From contig NC_079261.1 of NCBI RefSeq assembly GCF_947241705.1, forward strand, positions 620,001 through 684,000: a stretch of 64,000 bases of DNA. The letters are read 5' to 3'. Position 1 is the first letter of the stretch. Every line of letters starts with the position of its first letter. Source of the stretch: Saccharomyces mikatae IFO 1815. Lineage: Eukaryota > Ascomycota > Saccharomycetes > Saccharomycetales > Saccharomycetaceae. This document shows, piece after piece, positions 43,262 through 53,677 of the stretch. The position numbers and the translations under genes are program-made. The notes below the pieces were generated by a model, which saw only the letters and a list, made by a program, of their open reading frames with translations, was not told where the DNA came from and ran no database searches.

Positions 43262-44561
43262 TTATCTTTTGTTTATTCCTCTTTCTGACTAGGGAACTCA
43301 GGGATGGTAGTATGATTCTTAATAGTTATATGCAGGCATACGGAAACAATATTAGTCCCGTTACAGTGCCTTATTGACTTACTTTCTTTTCGGAATGTGT
43401 GCGAAGACAGAATTTTTAATTTCGGCCTGAAGAAGGGATAAAAAAATCAGAGATGTTGTTTCGAATAGAGTAAACAGCCAGGACAGTACATAAAAGTAAC
43501 TATGCACGTACCAGAATCGTCTGGTCGTCTTCAGAAGCGAGATTTTAGTGTTTATGGTTCCATGCTTGCTTCTTATCTTTTCTCCTGGAATCTTCCTTGA
43601 GTTAAGAAGCCTACATTGGCAAATTTTGAAGAAAACGTGGAGAACGCTTGAAAAAGGAAAACCAGATATTTCATCACATGCAAACAGCCAGAGCGAGTTA
43701 TATCGTGCTTATGACTGCCATGGTAACTTGTATCTTAGTAATTCTTGTATGCTTACGCTGGTATTCTTGAGAACTGTAACCCGGCGGTTTTTTTTTTCTT
43801 GTGGTACTTTTTTGCTATGAGAAGAGAAGAGAAAACAGAGGAAAAAACCTGATCTTGATATTGACTTCACAAGTGGATCTTGTGGATGTTCGAAGGTCTT
43901 CAAAGAGGTTCAGTCACAATCGCAACAATACTCCATCCCTCCATAGCAGCAATAAATTTGTTAGTTCCTTTGTCTTTCGTGGAAAGAAAAAAACTAAACT
44001 CAGTACAGCTCAGCGCTATATCTACGCGAACCCGTTGTCCACTCTAATACATCAACTTTATAGAGTTTCCCACCTCACTGAGTTCCCTCCTTTAGCTTTG
44101 TTATTTATTCAGTTTCTCCACTTTGCAATTTCCAGAACTGACAGGCTCTGTACCTTTTCTTAGATACATATACACCTCATTTCTTTTGAACATTGTATTC
44201 TTTTATTCTCTTCGTTCTTCCGTTGTTTGATATTTTCTCCCGCTAAGCCTTTTGACTTACTTATCCTGCTTTTGTCAATTAGATTTTTTCTGTAATTGGT
44301 TCAACCATCCCTTTCATCTTCTTTTGCACTTTATTTTCTTCACCATTCTTTTTGTCTAATTAACATCCGTTTCCAACTTCAATTCTCAAGGACACTCTTT
44401 TTTAAAAAAAATATTATAATTTTCTTTACTGGTACTGTTATTTTTTTTCAATTCTAGTTGTTGAAACCTTTTTTATTCAGATATTCTCTAAACGAAAATA
44501 AAGAACTATAGTTCTATTTCCCTTTCTCTATCGCCACGTATTACTTTAATTGCATTAAAAG
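43262..44561. promoter_or_regulatory. Long RTC6-MRN1 divergent intergenic region
   Basis: 1.3 kb between divergent genes. The MRN1-proximal 400 bp are strongly pyrimidine-rich (TTCTTTT-type tracts from about 44160 to 44540), which suggests a long unstructured 5' leader or a nucleosome-poor promoter. Several ORFs of 60-120 codons occur but have no protein-like composition I trust. Confidence 0.45.
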
Positions 44562-44625
44562 ATGGTGATTTCCTATAATAATAACAATAACAATAACAAT
44601 AGCAATAACAATAACAATAATAATA

Positions 44626-44670
<45 letters not shown>

Positions 44671-46436
44671 GTAATAATAATAATATGTTTCCTCCCTTCT
44701 CTTCTTCTGATGACTTTGCAATGTATCAACAGTCCGATTCTTCTGGTCATTATCAAGAAACTTACACGAATGGCCCTCAAAATTTTGGTGATACTGTCTA
44801 CCCTATAAATGGTAACTTCCCTCTTCTTCCATCCGATTTTACACGCGAACCCAATGATTCATTCTTTTATGAAAATAGTGGAATTTTTGACTATCAGCGA
44901 ATTCAACAACAGCCAACGCAATTCCAGATTAAGCAGCAAAATGATCCGCAACAACAACTTTCACAGGAACAACATTTTGGAATTGACAACGAAATCGTTC
45001 AGAATAGTAATCATTATTATGAATACGAAAGATCTTCAAATGAAGTCTCTCCATTTGATGATGAAAATTCAAACTTGTTGTCTGATGGCATATCTCCCAC
45101 TATTATGGCAACTGCAACAGCTGTGACCAATGCAAATGCTCCTTTATCCGTAAACACACAGGCCAACAATCCCTTGAATTTCACATCAGCCCCAAGTAGA
45201 ACTGTCTATTTAGGAAATGTGCCACCAAATCTAAGTGTTAAAGAATTATTGGATCATGTTAGAAGCGGTGTAGTAGAAGATGTAAAAATAATATCTGAGA
45301 AAATGTGTGCATTCATATCTTTTGTCGATGAAAGCGCTGCATTATTGTTTCATTCAGATGCAATTTTAAAACGCTTAAACATCGGAGATAGAGACATCAA
45401 GATTGGTTGGGGGAAACCAACTCGAATTGATCCTATTGTCGCTGCTAGAATCTCTACGGATGGTGCCACTAGAAATGTGTATATTGGCCGCATGACAATT
45501 GACGGTGAAGAATCACATCTGTCTGAAGAGCAATTAAGGATCGATTTGAAAGAGTACGGCGAAATTGATTGTATAAAAGTTATCAAAGAGAAAGGAATTG
45601 CTTTTATTCATTTTGCATCCATTTTAAATGCTATAAAAGTGGTTACGAATCTGCCAATAAGAAATCCATACTATCAAAATAAGAGAATTTTTTATGGAAA
45701 GGATAGATGCGCTTTTATTACCAAGACCCAACAACATAATGCGGCTCAATTTCTAGGAGTCCAACCTGGTATGGAACATATGATAGAGTTTTCCGATCGT
45801 GAATTCATATCTAACGCTCTATTACAGCAATCTGCAGCCGCTGCAGCAATTGCGACATCCGCAGGTGGTCCCAATAATCTGGGTAATAGGACTGTTTACT
45901 TGGGCAGTTTGCCTAAGGATGTTAAGATTGAAGAAATCTGTAATGCCGTTCGTGGAGGTCTATTACAAAGTATAAAGCTATTGAACGATCGTTACGTTTG
46001 CTTTGTCACATTTATTGATCCCACCGCTGCTGCACAGTTCTATGCAATGAGTTCTTTGTATGGATTTACAGTCCAAAAAAAACGTTGTAAAGTTGGTTGG
46101 GGAAAACATTCTGGTCCACTGCCCAATGCACTTGCCTTGGCAGTTAGTAATGGTGCGTCGAGAAACGTTTATGTGGGAAATATCGATTTTGTTAGTGATT
46201 CCCTAAGAGATGAACGTATCTTCACTGAAAGTAATTTAAGACATGTTTTCCAACAATATGGAGAAGTGGAACAAATCAATTTCTTACCCGAAAAGAACTG
46301 TTGTTTCGTTAACTATACAAACATTAGTAACGCTATTTTGGCCTTAGACAAAATTAAATCGAACCCCTATTTCAAAGATCTTAAAATAAACTTTGGCAAA
46401 GATAGATGCGGTAACGTTCCCCACCAATCACGCTAA
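44562..46436 (+). CDS. MRN1: RNA-binding protein Mrn1, four RRMs
   Basis: Encodes 624 residues (612 in S. cerevisiae, as I recall). Mrn1 binds several hundred mRNAs, many for cell wall and mitochondrial proteins, and moves to stress granules. Four RRM domains begin near residues 213 (RTVYLGNVPP), 304 (RNVYIGRMTI), 443 (RTVYLGSLPK) and 533 (RNVYVGNIDF), with matching RNP1 segments. Each RRM pair ends in a repeated KINFGKDRC or KVGWGK-type motif. The N-terminus is a run of 33 Asn broken by three Ser (residues 6-41). Length differences from S. cerevisiae come mainly from this run. Confidence 0.97.
44577..44684 (+). repeat. AAT/AAC trinucleotide array coding for poly-Asn in MRN1
   Basis: 36 consecutive codons, 33 Asn and three Ser (AGC/AGT). 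The first part mixes AAT and AAC and the second is almost pure AAT, a pattern of recent slippage growth. It is in frame and lies directly after MVISY. Confidence 0.97.
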
Positions 46437-46898
46437 ACAGTGTATATATACCGTCTCTATAGCTGTTTATACCTATATATATGCAGCAGTTTACAGTTTA
46501 CAGTTTATACTTACAAGCCTCTCTACAAATACAGATATAACACTTCGCTACGATCTATTAGCCTCCCTCAGTTTGCACCACTATTATCATCTTTATTATC
46601 GCACTTTTCTCTGCTCCCTTGACAGAGAAATCTCCGAAGCGGTAATATTTTACCCCCACAGTATAAAGGGTTAAAGATGCTAGCAAAGTTTCTTTTAAGG
46701 GGAACTATGTGAAAATGGGATGAAAGTTTGATAGTGATATCATACTAATACGATGAACATAAAGATAAATAATACAAGAACCACTTAATACAACTTGTAG
46801 ATTTTTACTTTCCTTTTCTCCCCTACTTTCTATTTCTTTGCATACATACATATATACATAGTTGATTGTAACAACAAGATAGCCAGAGTTAGTAAGTA
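46437..46898. promoter_or_regulatory. MRN1-UIP4 spacer
   Basis: 462 bp with TATATA-rich sequence just after the MRN1 stop, suited to 3'-end formation, and the UIP4 promoter. No gene is visible. Confidence 0.5.
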
Positions 46899-47804
46899 AT
46901 GGTCACCATTGTATTTCCTCATCCTGCGGAAGACTTTCCAGATTTGAAGATCGCTGGCGAATTTACCGATTGGAAAGGTGTGCCCATGAGTATTAATGCC
47001 GAAACTGGACAATGGGAATATAAAATCGATGAATCTTCTATAGCCAAACATAATGATAAGGATAAGGTACATTTCAAGTTTATAGATCACAATGGTAACT
47101 GGTTTGCCGATGATGAGTATGCGAAGGAGATTGACGAGCATAGCAATGAGAATAATGTTGCCACTTTAGAGACCCATGATTATGAGGGAAGCGTAAACAC
47201 AAATAGTAAGGAGGGTGTCGAATCTGCGCAAGAAGCAAACAATGATGGATTAGGGTTGTATTATGAAGGTCCTGAGACTCCAACTCCGTCCTTAAAAGGC
47301 AACACGACAATTGCTTCTTCTAAAGCAGGAAGTTCACAAATCGAACAGGCACCAAAAGAAGAAGCTGTCAGAAACGGAAGGAAACTCGATCATACTCCAC
47401 TCAAGGAAGCTGCAGCAGAAGAAGATTTTAAGACGGAGAAAGAGCTTTCTCCATTCTTTCCAGAACAACAAGAGGAGAACAAGCGGGACGAAGAGTTAGA
47501 TAATCTTTCTGAAGGTAATGATAACACAAGGGTTAATGAAGATACAGACGTAACTGATTCGAATGAATCGGAACATGAGATTGATGGTTCCGACACTGAA
47601 AATACTGATATATCCGAACAAGAAGAAATACATAAATCAGATAAGCTGGTCACTCAAGGTGCTAATTCAATTGTTAAAAAGGACGACAGTAATACTGAGG
47701 ATTATGAAAGTGTCTTGGAAAAGCTTCTTGGAGCGTTAGGACGTTTCTTCGGATCATGGTTCTCTTGGTTGACAACGAAAATGTCAGGTACAGAGGCAGC
47801 TTAA
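46899..47804 (+). CDS. UIP4: Ulp1-interacting nuclear envelope/ER protein Uip4
   Basis: Encodes 301 residues, longer than my memory of S. cerevisiae Uip4 (272). Uip4 interacts with the SUMO protease Ulp1 and is found at the ER and nuclear envelope. The N-terminal 85 residues form an AMPK/SNF1-type carbohydrate-binding-like beta domain (VTIVFPHPAEDFPDLKIAGE, FTDWKGVPM, VHFKFIDHNGNWFADDEYAK). The middle is acidic and low complexity (about 90-260) and holds the extra length. The C-terminus has a conserved amphipathic or hydrophobic segment (LEKLLGALGRFFGSWFSWL) that probably attaches it to a membrane. Confidence 0.94.
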   Translation: MVTIVFPHPAEDFPDLKIAGEFTDWKGVPMSINAETGQWEYKIDESSIAKHNDKDKVHFKFIDHNGNWFADDEYAKEIDEHSNENNVATLETHDYEGSVNTNSKEGVESAQEANNDGLGLYYEGPETPTPSLKGNTTIASSKAGSSQIEQAPKEEAVRNGRKLDHTPLKEAAAEEDFKTEKELSPFFPEQQEENKRDEELDNLSEGNDNTRVNEDTDVTDSNESEHEIDGSDTENTDISEQEEIHKSDKLVTQGANSIVKKDDSNTEDYESVLEKLLGALGRFFGSWFSWLTTKMSGTEAA

Positions 47805-48192
47805 TTAATGAAAGGATGTTTTTAATTTTTGGTCGATATTATCCCCTTAATATGTCGGTTCGTACTTCAACCGTCAAGTTATTGTAGGGCTCAACTCACT
47901 TTTACCTTTTACTTTTTTAGCTACTAATAGGATAAATTGTAGGAATTTATAAAAAATAAATATGGCAAGCATCGGAATTGAACTTGTTTATGGTTTTTTG
48001 ATGTATTAAGAAAAATATTTGTATAAAGTATATATCAAGCTATCGACGAAATGAAAAAGTAAACAAAGTATTTGCACATGGGCATACACGCCGTTAACGG
48101 AGAAATGAAAAGTATCATGATAGTGATGAGCAAAAAGTACAGTGTGAGGAAGGTGGACTTTGTATCGTCTACTAGGTTGTTACCAATTAAAC
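47805..48192. other. UIP4-MF(ALPHA)1 convergent spacer
   Basis: 388 bp between two 3' ends. AT-rich, with no convincing gene. Confidence 0.5.
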
Positions 48193-48627
48193 CTAGTACA
48201 TCGGTTGGCCAGGTTTCAACTGTAACCAATGCCAGGCCTCAGCATCGGCTTCTCTCTTGTACATTGGCTGACCAGGTTTCAACTGTAACCAATGCCAGGC
48301 CTCAGCGTCGGCTTCTCTCTTGTACATTGGCTGACCAGGTTTCAACTGCAACCAATGCCAGGCTTCTGCCTCTCTTTTGTTTAATGAAATGCCTTCTTCG
48401 TTAGTGGCAATATCAGCAATAGTAGTATTTATGAACAACAAACCACTGTTTGTGCTATTGGAAAATGGCAAAACAGCAACATCACGATCACCTTCTAAAT
48501 CCAAGTAACCAATGATGGCTTCAGCCGGAATGTGAGCCGTTTCGTCTTCGGTAGTGGTATTGACTGGGGCGGCTAAGGTGGAAGAAGCCCCAAATAAAAC
48601 TGCGGTAAAAATTGAAGAAAATCTCAT
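48193..48627 (-). CDS. MF(ALPHA)1: Alpha-factor mating pheromone precursor, three repeats
   Basis: Encodes 144 residues from the ATG at 48627. An ATG 23 codons upstream is rejected because MRFSSIFTAVLF is the known start. A signal peptide (1-19) is followed by the pro-region with three N-glycosylation sites (N23, N57, N67). Three copies of the pheromone WHWLQLKPGQPMY follow, each preceded by a Kex2 site KR and Ste13-trimmed spacers (EA EA-type: KREAEA, then KREADAEA twice). The pheromone is secreted by MATalpha cells and sensed by Ste2 on MATa cells. S. cerevisiae S288C has four repeats and 165 residues. One missing 21-residue unit accounts exactly for the difference. Confidence 0.98.
   Translation of the reverse strand: MRFSSIFTAVLFGASSTLAAPVNTTTEDETAHIPAEAIIGYLDLEGDRDVAVLPFSNSTNSGLLFINTTIADIATNEEGISLNKREAEAWHWLQLKPGQPMYKREADAEAWHWLQLKPGQPMYKREADAEAWHWLQLKPGQPMY
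48196..48378 (-). repeat. Three tandem alpha-factor units
   Basis: Units of 63, 63 and 57 nt (from the C-terminus back). The two long units differ at very few bases, so recombination between them can readily change the copy number. The third repeat (last encoded) has the most differences at DNA level. Confidence 0.95.
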
Positions 48628-48746
48628 TATGGTTGTTGATTTATATCTGTATAGAAGATTGAAGGTTTGTACTATTCTGTTTTGTTTGGTATACAATAAA
48701 AAACTGTAAATGAATCGTTATGTTCAATATCATATTCGAAGACTCT

Positions 48747-48754
48747 TTATATAT
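48747..48754 (-). promoter_or_regulatory. TATA box of MF(ALPHA)1
   Basis: TATATAAA on the minus strand, about 120 bp upstream of the start codon, between the upstream P/Q elements and the gene. Confidence 0.75.
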
Positions 48755-48911
48755 GAAAATCTACTGAACTCTGTTCCTTCCTTTTGATTTTTTTTCGTTT
48801 CATTATCGTTGAGCTAATGTTCACTGTAATTGTTATGTGTTTGATAAATGAGATGCATATTTCTACATAATCCACTATTTTTCAGTAGAGCACCATTAAT
48901 TTCGGCGGATT

Positions 48912-48940
48912 TTGCTGTCGTTGATGGCCTAATTAGGAAA
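48912..48940 (-). promoter_or_regulatory. Alpha1/Mcm1 P-Q element 1 of MF(ALPHA)1
   Basis: On the minus strand TTTCCTAATTAGGCC (a Mcm1 P box) is followed by ATCAACGACAG (an alpha1 Q box). This is the classic alpha-specific gene element, bound together by Mcm1 and alpha1 in MATalpha cells. It lies about 290 bp upstream of the start codon. Confidence 0.9.
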
Positions 48941-48964
48941 GTATTCATAAAAAAAGACTATAAA

Positions 48965-48991
48965 ATTTCAATTGGAGGACTAAATAGGAAA
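48965..48991 (-). promoter_or_regulatory. Alpha1/Mcm1 P-Q element 2 of MF(ALPHA)1
   Basis: On the minus strand TTTCCTATTTAGTCC followed by TCCAATTGAAAT, a second P-Q pair 25 bp beyond the first and in the same orientation. Two such elements fit the strong alpha-specific expression of this gene. Confidence 0.8.
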
Positions 48992-49551
48992 GTAAATTGG
49001 AATTTGGATATGTATCTGAACAAATATGTTGTTGGATATTTTATGCACGCTAATAGAAAGAACGCATGTTTTAATTAATCTTTATTCCTAATTCGGAAGT
49101 TATTGACATACATACCATTTCATAGAGTTCGTGCCATTCATCTCGTGATTATTCTGGCATCGAGTTAATAAATCATGTCAATAAAACGAACTTTAATTAA
49201 CTAATAGAAAATATTTATATTTGCAATAAATCTGAACTTCAAGCGTTTGTTAAGTTTAACTGATTTGAAGAATTGATACGCTACACAGTTTCTCTATTTT
49301 TATTCCACAAAAGAAATTGAAGTTAATATTAAATTGTTACTAAAATATGTTCTATAGAACAGTCTCTTCATGCTGCATGTGGTATACAGTACACTTTTTT
49401 GATGAGCAATAGGACATGATACCTATGGGATCTATATCAAGCACTTGTGTTCGGGATCTGCCACGCAAAATGCGGAAAAAAGTATGAAATTTTGCCTGTC
49501 AAGTACGGTTGAATCTCACTCATGCCTAATAGAAATTTGTCTTTATAATTT
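48992..49551. other. Spacer between the MF(ALPHA)1 promoter and the POS5 3' end
   Basis: 560 bp of AT-rich DNA upstream of MF(ALPHA)1 and downstream of POS5, both minus-strand genes. I see no gene, RNA or LTR. Confidence 0.45.
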
Positions 49552-50796
49552 TTAATCATTGTCACTCTTCCTTTTGGTCAGTCTAAAGCTGGAATTGAAG
49601 CCTAAAAGTTCATTGATTCCTCTAATCCAATCATTCTCTGTCTTAGCTACGCAATAAATTCCAGATCTCTTCGGTTTTTTCGAATTATTGAAGTCAGATT
49701 GGGGTTTCCTTGTGGTTGGAAGTTGAGTTCCATCTATGTATATGGTACCAACCTCATTTATAACGTGAATTTCATCACCAACATCTAAATCTTGTTGAGG
49801 AATACCATCAACGGATAGTTTTACCACACTATTAATTGGTTTTTGATTCAATTTGGAACCTATTTTTATTCTAATGTGGGATGAATGAGGCAAAATCAAT
49901 GGTCGGAACGACAAAGAGCGTGGACAAATTGGTGTCATTAGAATAGCAGGCACCAACGGAGAGACAATAGATCCTCCCGCTGATAATGAATATGCTGTAG
50001 AGCCTGTTGGTGTAGCTAACGCCACGCCGTCAGCTGTCGTTCTTGTCAAAAACTCTCCATCAATAAAAATATCCAAGTTGGTGAGATGGGGGGAATTACC
50101 TCTATGTAAAAATATGTCATTCATAGCATGAGTCACAATAGATGAGTTACTATCCTTCTTTTTCAAGTGGCATTCTAGTCGTGTCCTATGCAAACATTTA
50201 GCTCTAGAGCTGATTACCTCTTGAAAGACTTTTTTATGCTCTTTGAAATCAAACGGTAAGAGAAACCCCAGTGTTCCAAGAGCAAATGCTAAGACTGGAG
50301 GAACTTGTGTGTTTCCGAACATTGATACACCGTGTAAAATGGTACCATCCCCTCCCAATGTGACAAGTAAATCTGTCCTGTTTACTATATCTTGTTCAGG
50401 TCCAGTATAAAGTATATGCGGTCTGTTGGGATCATTTTCCAACGGAGACTTGAAATCCTGAGAAATCTCTTCTGCAACATCAGGTTGAACAATAACGTTT
50501 ACTTCGGGATAGGACTCATGTAAATGTGTTATGAATTCAACCATTGCCTCTCTTGTAGATGGAGTCCAGGGTTTTTTAGTTATATAAACATTTTGTAAAG
50601 GGTTTTGCCAAATTAAAGATTGTAATTTAGAATTTGGTGGAGACACAAAATCTGCTGATGAGCTACCCCTCAAGCCACTTACTTGCTTTATTTTTACAAA
50701 TTTCGAACCACTCTGCAATTTTAGGGAATGTGAATCGAGTGTACTATAGAATCTATACCATCTCATGGAGTGATTTATTTTAAGTCTGGAAAACAT
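49552..50796 (-). CDS. POS5: Mitochondrial NADH kinase Pos5
   Basis: Encodes 414 residues, as in S. cerevisiae. Pos5 phosphorylates NADH (and NAD+) in the matrix and is the main source of mitochondrial NADPH for antioxidant defence and Fe-S/arginine metabolism. The N-terminus (MFSRLKINHSMRWYRFYSTL) is a mitochondrial presequence. The NAD kinase fold has the GGDG motif at 148-151 (VTLGGDGTILHG) and the second signature TPTGSTAYSLSAGG at 262-275, with the conserved Gly/Ser/Thr residues intact. Confidence 0.97.
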   Translation of the reverse strand: MFSRLKINHSMRWYRFYSTLDSHSLKLQSGSKFVKIKQVSGLRGSSSADFVSPPNSKLQSLIWQNPLQNVYITKKPWTPSTREAMVEFITHLHESYPEVNVIVQPDVAEEISQDFKSPLENDPNRPHILYTGPEQDIVNRTDLLVTLGGDGTILHGVSMFGNTQVPPVLAFALGTLGFLLPFDFKEHKKVFQEVISSRAKCLHRTRLECHLKKKDSNSSIVTHAMNDIFLHRGNSPHLTNLDIFIDGEFLTRTTADGVALATPTGSTAYSLSAGGSIVSPLVPAILMTPICPRSLSFRPLILPHSSHIRIKIGSKLNQKPINSVVKLSVDGIPQQDLDVGDEIHVINEVGTIYIDGTQLPTTRKPQSDFNNSKKPKRSGIYCVAKTENDWIRGINELLGFNSSFRLTKRKSDND

Positions 50797-51206
50797 GTTA
50801 CTCAGTTTGCTGGATGTTTTTATGCTTTTTTTTTTGCAGGAATGACTAATAACTAAATAGTCTTCTTCTGCCTTTTTTTTTTTTTCCAGCTTTGGAGGTC
50901 CTGAAAATTATTTCCAAAAAGAATAAAGGGCAGCTGATAACAGAGGAAACTTTTGCATTCTTGCAACTCAGTGATGGGTACAAGTGAATTCAAACTATTA
51001 AGAATAACACTACTCAGGTTGTCTTTGGTAATTTTAATTGTTCAATTATGCTATGAAACGACACCTATCACTAATATTTTACTAGCTGGCACCTAAATTT
51101 AAATTATTATTATTACTTATATAATCATCTGAAAGAAAATGAATATACGAATTATTTATATTTCATCATTTATAGAATAGGAGCACATGGTTGTTTGAGA
51201 ACTAAC
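50797..51206. promoter_or_regulatory. GUP2-POS5 spacer
   Basis: 410 bp that hold the POS5 promoter (with T-runs near 50826 and 50873) and the GUP2 3' end. No gene is seen. Confidence 0.5.
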
Positions 51207-53039
51207 TTAACATTTCAAGTTAATTCCCTGCCTTTTTTCTTCTTCTCTAATTTCAAACATTATTTGAACAGCGATATATAGGCATACTGTTCCCATAATA
51301 CCGAACACCAGTCCTGTTGAATTGCCAAATATACTCTTCAATAAAAGCTTCGTTCCCTCTGCACCCAAAAAAAATCCGTAAAGGTTCACAACCATCATCA
51401 TGCATATATTTATGACGGCACCGATACCACAAAAAAACCTATACCAGTTTTTGAACCGATATTTAGTAAAACATTTAGTAACAAATGATTCAACTAATAA
51501 CAAAAAGACTGTCAACCACCCCCAAAACAGTAGTCGTAATTCGATGTCATGCCATATTGTTACAAAAGAAAACACCGCAAAGCTTGTTAATATTTTGTTA
51601 TTGGACCCGCCAAATGGAATATAGATATAACGAATTACCCACTTGTTAAAACTTGTATGCCAAGCCCTCCAGAAGCCCAGTGTACTATAGTTATTATTCA
51701 CACATCGTAGCATATTTTCAGGTGCATCAACACCGTCGATCATGGCCCATAATCTAAAGAGTCTCCATGGGATTAAAAGCTTAAAATACATGATGTTCAA
51801 GTTGAACAACGCGATCATAGCAAGCTGTAGCGGTGTATCATTGCTCCATGCCTTCGTCCTTGCTATTGCACCCACATAGATACAATGTAGAATAATTTCC
51901 ATCAAAAGCAAACTCAAAAGAACTTTAAGGGCATATAGGGATGTGTTTTTTTTTGTAAGTGAAGGTAGTTTATTTTTCGATTGATAGAGGTAATCATTAT
52001 AAGTGATTATTGGGCCTACCAGAAATAATGGTGCATAGGTAATATAAGCGATAAAATTAACAAAATTGTATTCCTGGATATGATGTTTTGCTACCAATCT
52101 TTCCTTTTCTTCCAACACACCATTTTTGCCTGACTCATAAATGGTCTGTAAAGCAGAACCGGATGAACTTTTTCTAAATTCTGGTTGTCTACCCTCGTAA
52201 TCTATCGATGGCGGTGGACTTAGTTGCTCGTCCCATCTTTCTAAGAAGTCCATGGAATAACTTAACAGCCGTAATAATGTAAAATTAAAAAAAAGTTCCC
52301 ATCTAGGAACGATACCCTTATACCATTGATCCATGGGGCTTAATATAATTGCAATATTATTAAAAGGGAAACTTTTAATTCTTTGATTAATGAATAATGC
52401 GAAGATACCGTAGGACCAAATAGCAAAGGCGGCCGTCAAACGCTTTCTCTTTAGCGAATGCACCAGAGTAAAGAAAATGAAAGCATGAGTCAAGAGTTTA
52501 ACAGAGTTGATACCGTACATGAAGCAAACGAAAACTAACCCACAAGCAAAATCGAAACTGATCTTAGATGTTTTACCAAACTCAACGACTATTTTTTTTA
52601 ACACCGTTTGAAGTAATATCAAGGCTACCAACAAAAGAAAATTGGATCTAAAAAATTTATATTGAACATCACTGTTATCTATTTTGCATCCCAGAATCCA
52701 GCCATGAGATAGTAATCCGCTGAATTTATAATAGTTCGGGTTAGACTCGGAACTTGTGGCTAGTGCCGCCTTTACCATTAGAGGAATCACTATAATGAAA
52801 GCCAAATAATATATTCTAAATTCCCATGTGCTCCATAGCGGCGGAGATGGGCCATTAGAACTGATCATTGGGTTTCGAGAAACAGTAACGGCAGGAGATG
52901 ACGAGCCAACTTCGTCTTTGGATGATATCACAAATATCCTTCGTCGTCTTATGAGCTCAAGATCTGGTTTTATTCGTGAGTCAAGCGTCTGCACAGAAAA
53001 GAATTGTACGATGCTGCTCCAGATTTTCGACATCGACAT
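51207..53039 (-). CDS. GUP2: Membrane-bound O-acyltransferase family protein Gup2
   Basis: Encodes 610 residues from the ATG at 53039, in line with S. cerevisiae Gup2 (609). An upstream ATG at 53138 would add 33 residues with no S. cerevisiae counterpart. Gup2 is the paralog of Gup1, which remodels GPI anchors, and was first linked to glycerol uptake. Its own reaction is not settled. It is a polytopic membrane protein with about ten hydrophobic spans, first at about 80-97. MBOAT signatures are present: GFWRAWHTSFNKWVIRYIY near 490 and the presumed catalytic His in TIWHDIELR near 525. It ends EEKRQGINLKC. Confidence 0.96.
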   Translation of the reverse strand: MSMSKIWSSIVQFFSVQTLDSRIKPDLELIRRRRIFVISSKDEVGSSSPAVTVSRNPMISSNGPSPPLWSTWEFRIYYLAFIIVIPLMVKAALATSSESNPNYYKFSGLLSHGWILGCKIDNSDVQYKFFRSNFLLLVALILLQTVLKKIVVEFGKTSKISFDFACGLVFVCFMYGINSVKLLTHAFIFFTLVHSLKRKRLTAAFAIWSYGIFALFINQRIKSFPFNNIAIILSPMDQWYKGIVPRWELFFNFTLLRLLSYSMDFLERWDEQLSPPPSIDYEGRQPEFRKSSSGSALQTIYESGKNGVLEEKERLVAKHHIQEYNFVNFIAYITYAPLFLVGPIITYNDYLYQSKNKLPSLTKKNTSLYALKVLLSLLLMEIILHCIYVGAIARTKAWSNDTPLQLAMIALFNLNIMYFKLLIPWRLFRLWAMIDGVDAPENMLRCVNNNYSTLGFWRAWHTSFNKWVIRYIYIPFGGSNNKILTSFAVFSFVTIWHDIELRLLFWGWLTVFLLLVESFVTKCFTKYRFKNWYRFFCGIGAVINICMMMVVNLYGFFLGAEGTKLLLKSIFGNSTGLVFGIMGTVCLYIAVQIMFEIREEEKRQGINLKC

Positions 53040-53677
53040 GTTAATATTATGCTGACGAAAAACACCTTTGTACTCCAAGATGACTAGATACTTAAAAGGC
53101 CAACCTGAAGCAATCTCTCTCAAAAGCATCGTCTTCAAAGATAGTTCAACTTTTCTTCTCTCAGATGACTTGACAATCCGCCATAATCATCAATCGGTAC
53201 CTTCCGTAAACAACTATAACGCAGTAGGAAAAAAAAAAAAGAAAAGAAGGAAAAAAACACCTAAACGCGCCAAGATTACACGTAAACGAACGGAACCTCG
53301 AGACTATGTGCCTGAAAACCCCTCAGAGCTCAGGGTTCATGATGAGAATAAGAAACAAACTGATCGACAATCCCTAGCAACCGGTGCATGGGTGTAAATA
53401 GGCACATGCTAAAAGCCATTAAGACCGAAAACCCCTACACCAGTTCTCCTTCTGCAAGGGTTTTTCTTTTTCTGTTCTTATGTGATGGCTCTCTTTCCCC
53501 GTGTTTGTAGTTTCCGTATATATGGGATACTGGCTTTAACAGTGCTATTAACGTAGCCCTTCCACGTTATCGTAAGCACCTCGAGACGGATTAGACAAAT
53601 CTAACGTTCTATTTATTTATTTTTCTATTTATTCTACCGGCACAAAAAGGCCAATTATTTCAACATTAATTCGCAAC
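53040..53677. promoter_or_regulatory. GUP2-COA2 divergent intergenic region
   Basis: 638 bp shared by divergent genes. It includes an A-rich run (near 53230-53243) and CT-rich stretches. A lysine-rich 109-codon plus-strand ORF that begins inside the 5' end region of GUP2 lies here and is probably chance. Confidence 0.45.

Noticed and set aside
44506-44780. Minus-strand ORFs of poly-Tyr and poly-Ile opposite MRN1
   Set aside because: They arise from the AAT/AAC array read on the other strand.
48196-48378. Regular tandem repeats that could suggest a CRISPR-like array
   Set aside because: The units are contiguous coding repeats of the pheromone with no spacers, in a eukaryote.
48072-48404. Plus-strand ORF with three repeated QVSTVTNARP units
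   Set aside because: It is the antisense of the alpha-factor repeats of MF(ALPHA)1.
53068-53397. A 109-codon plus-strand ORF with a Lys/Arg-rich centre between GUP2 and COA2
   Set aside because: Its start overlaps the region just upstream of GUP2, the basic part comes from an A-rich promoter run, and no relative comes to mind. Most likely chance.
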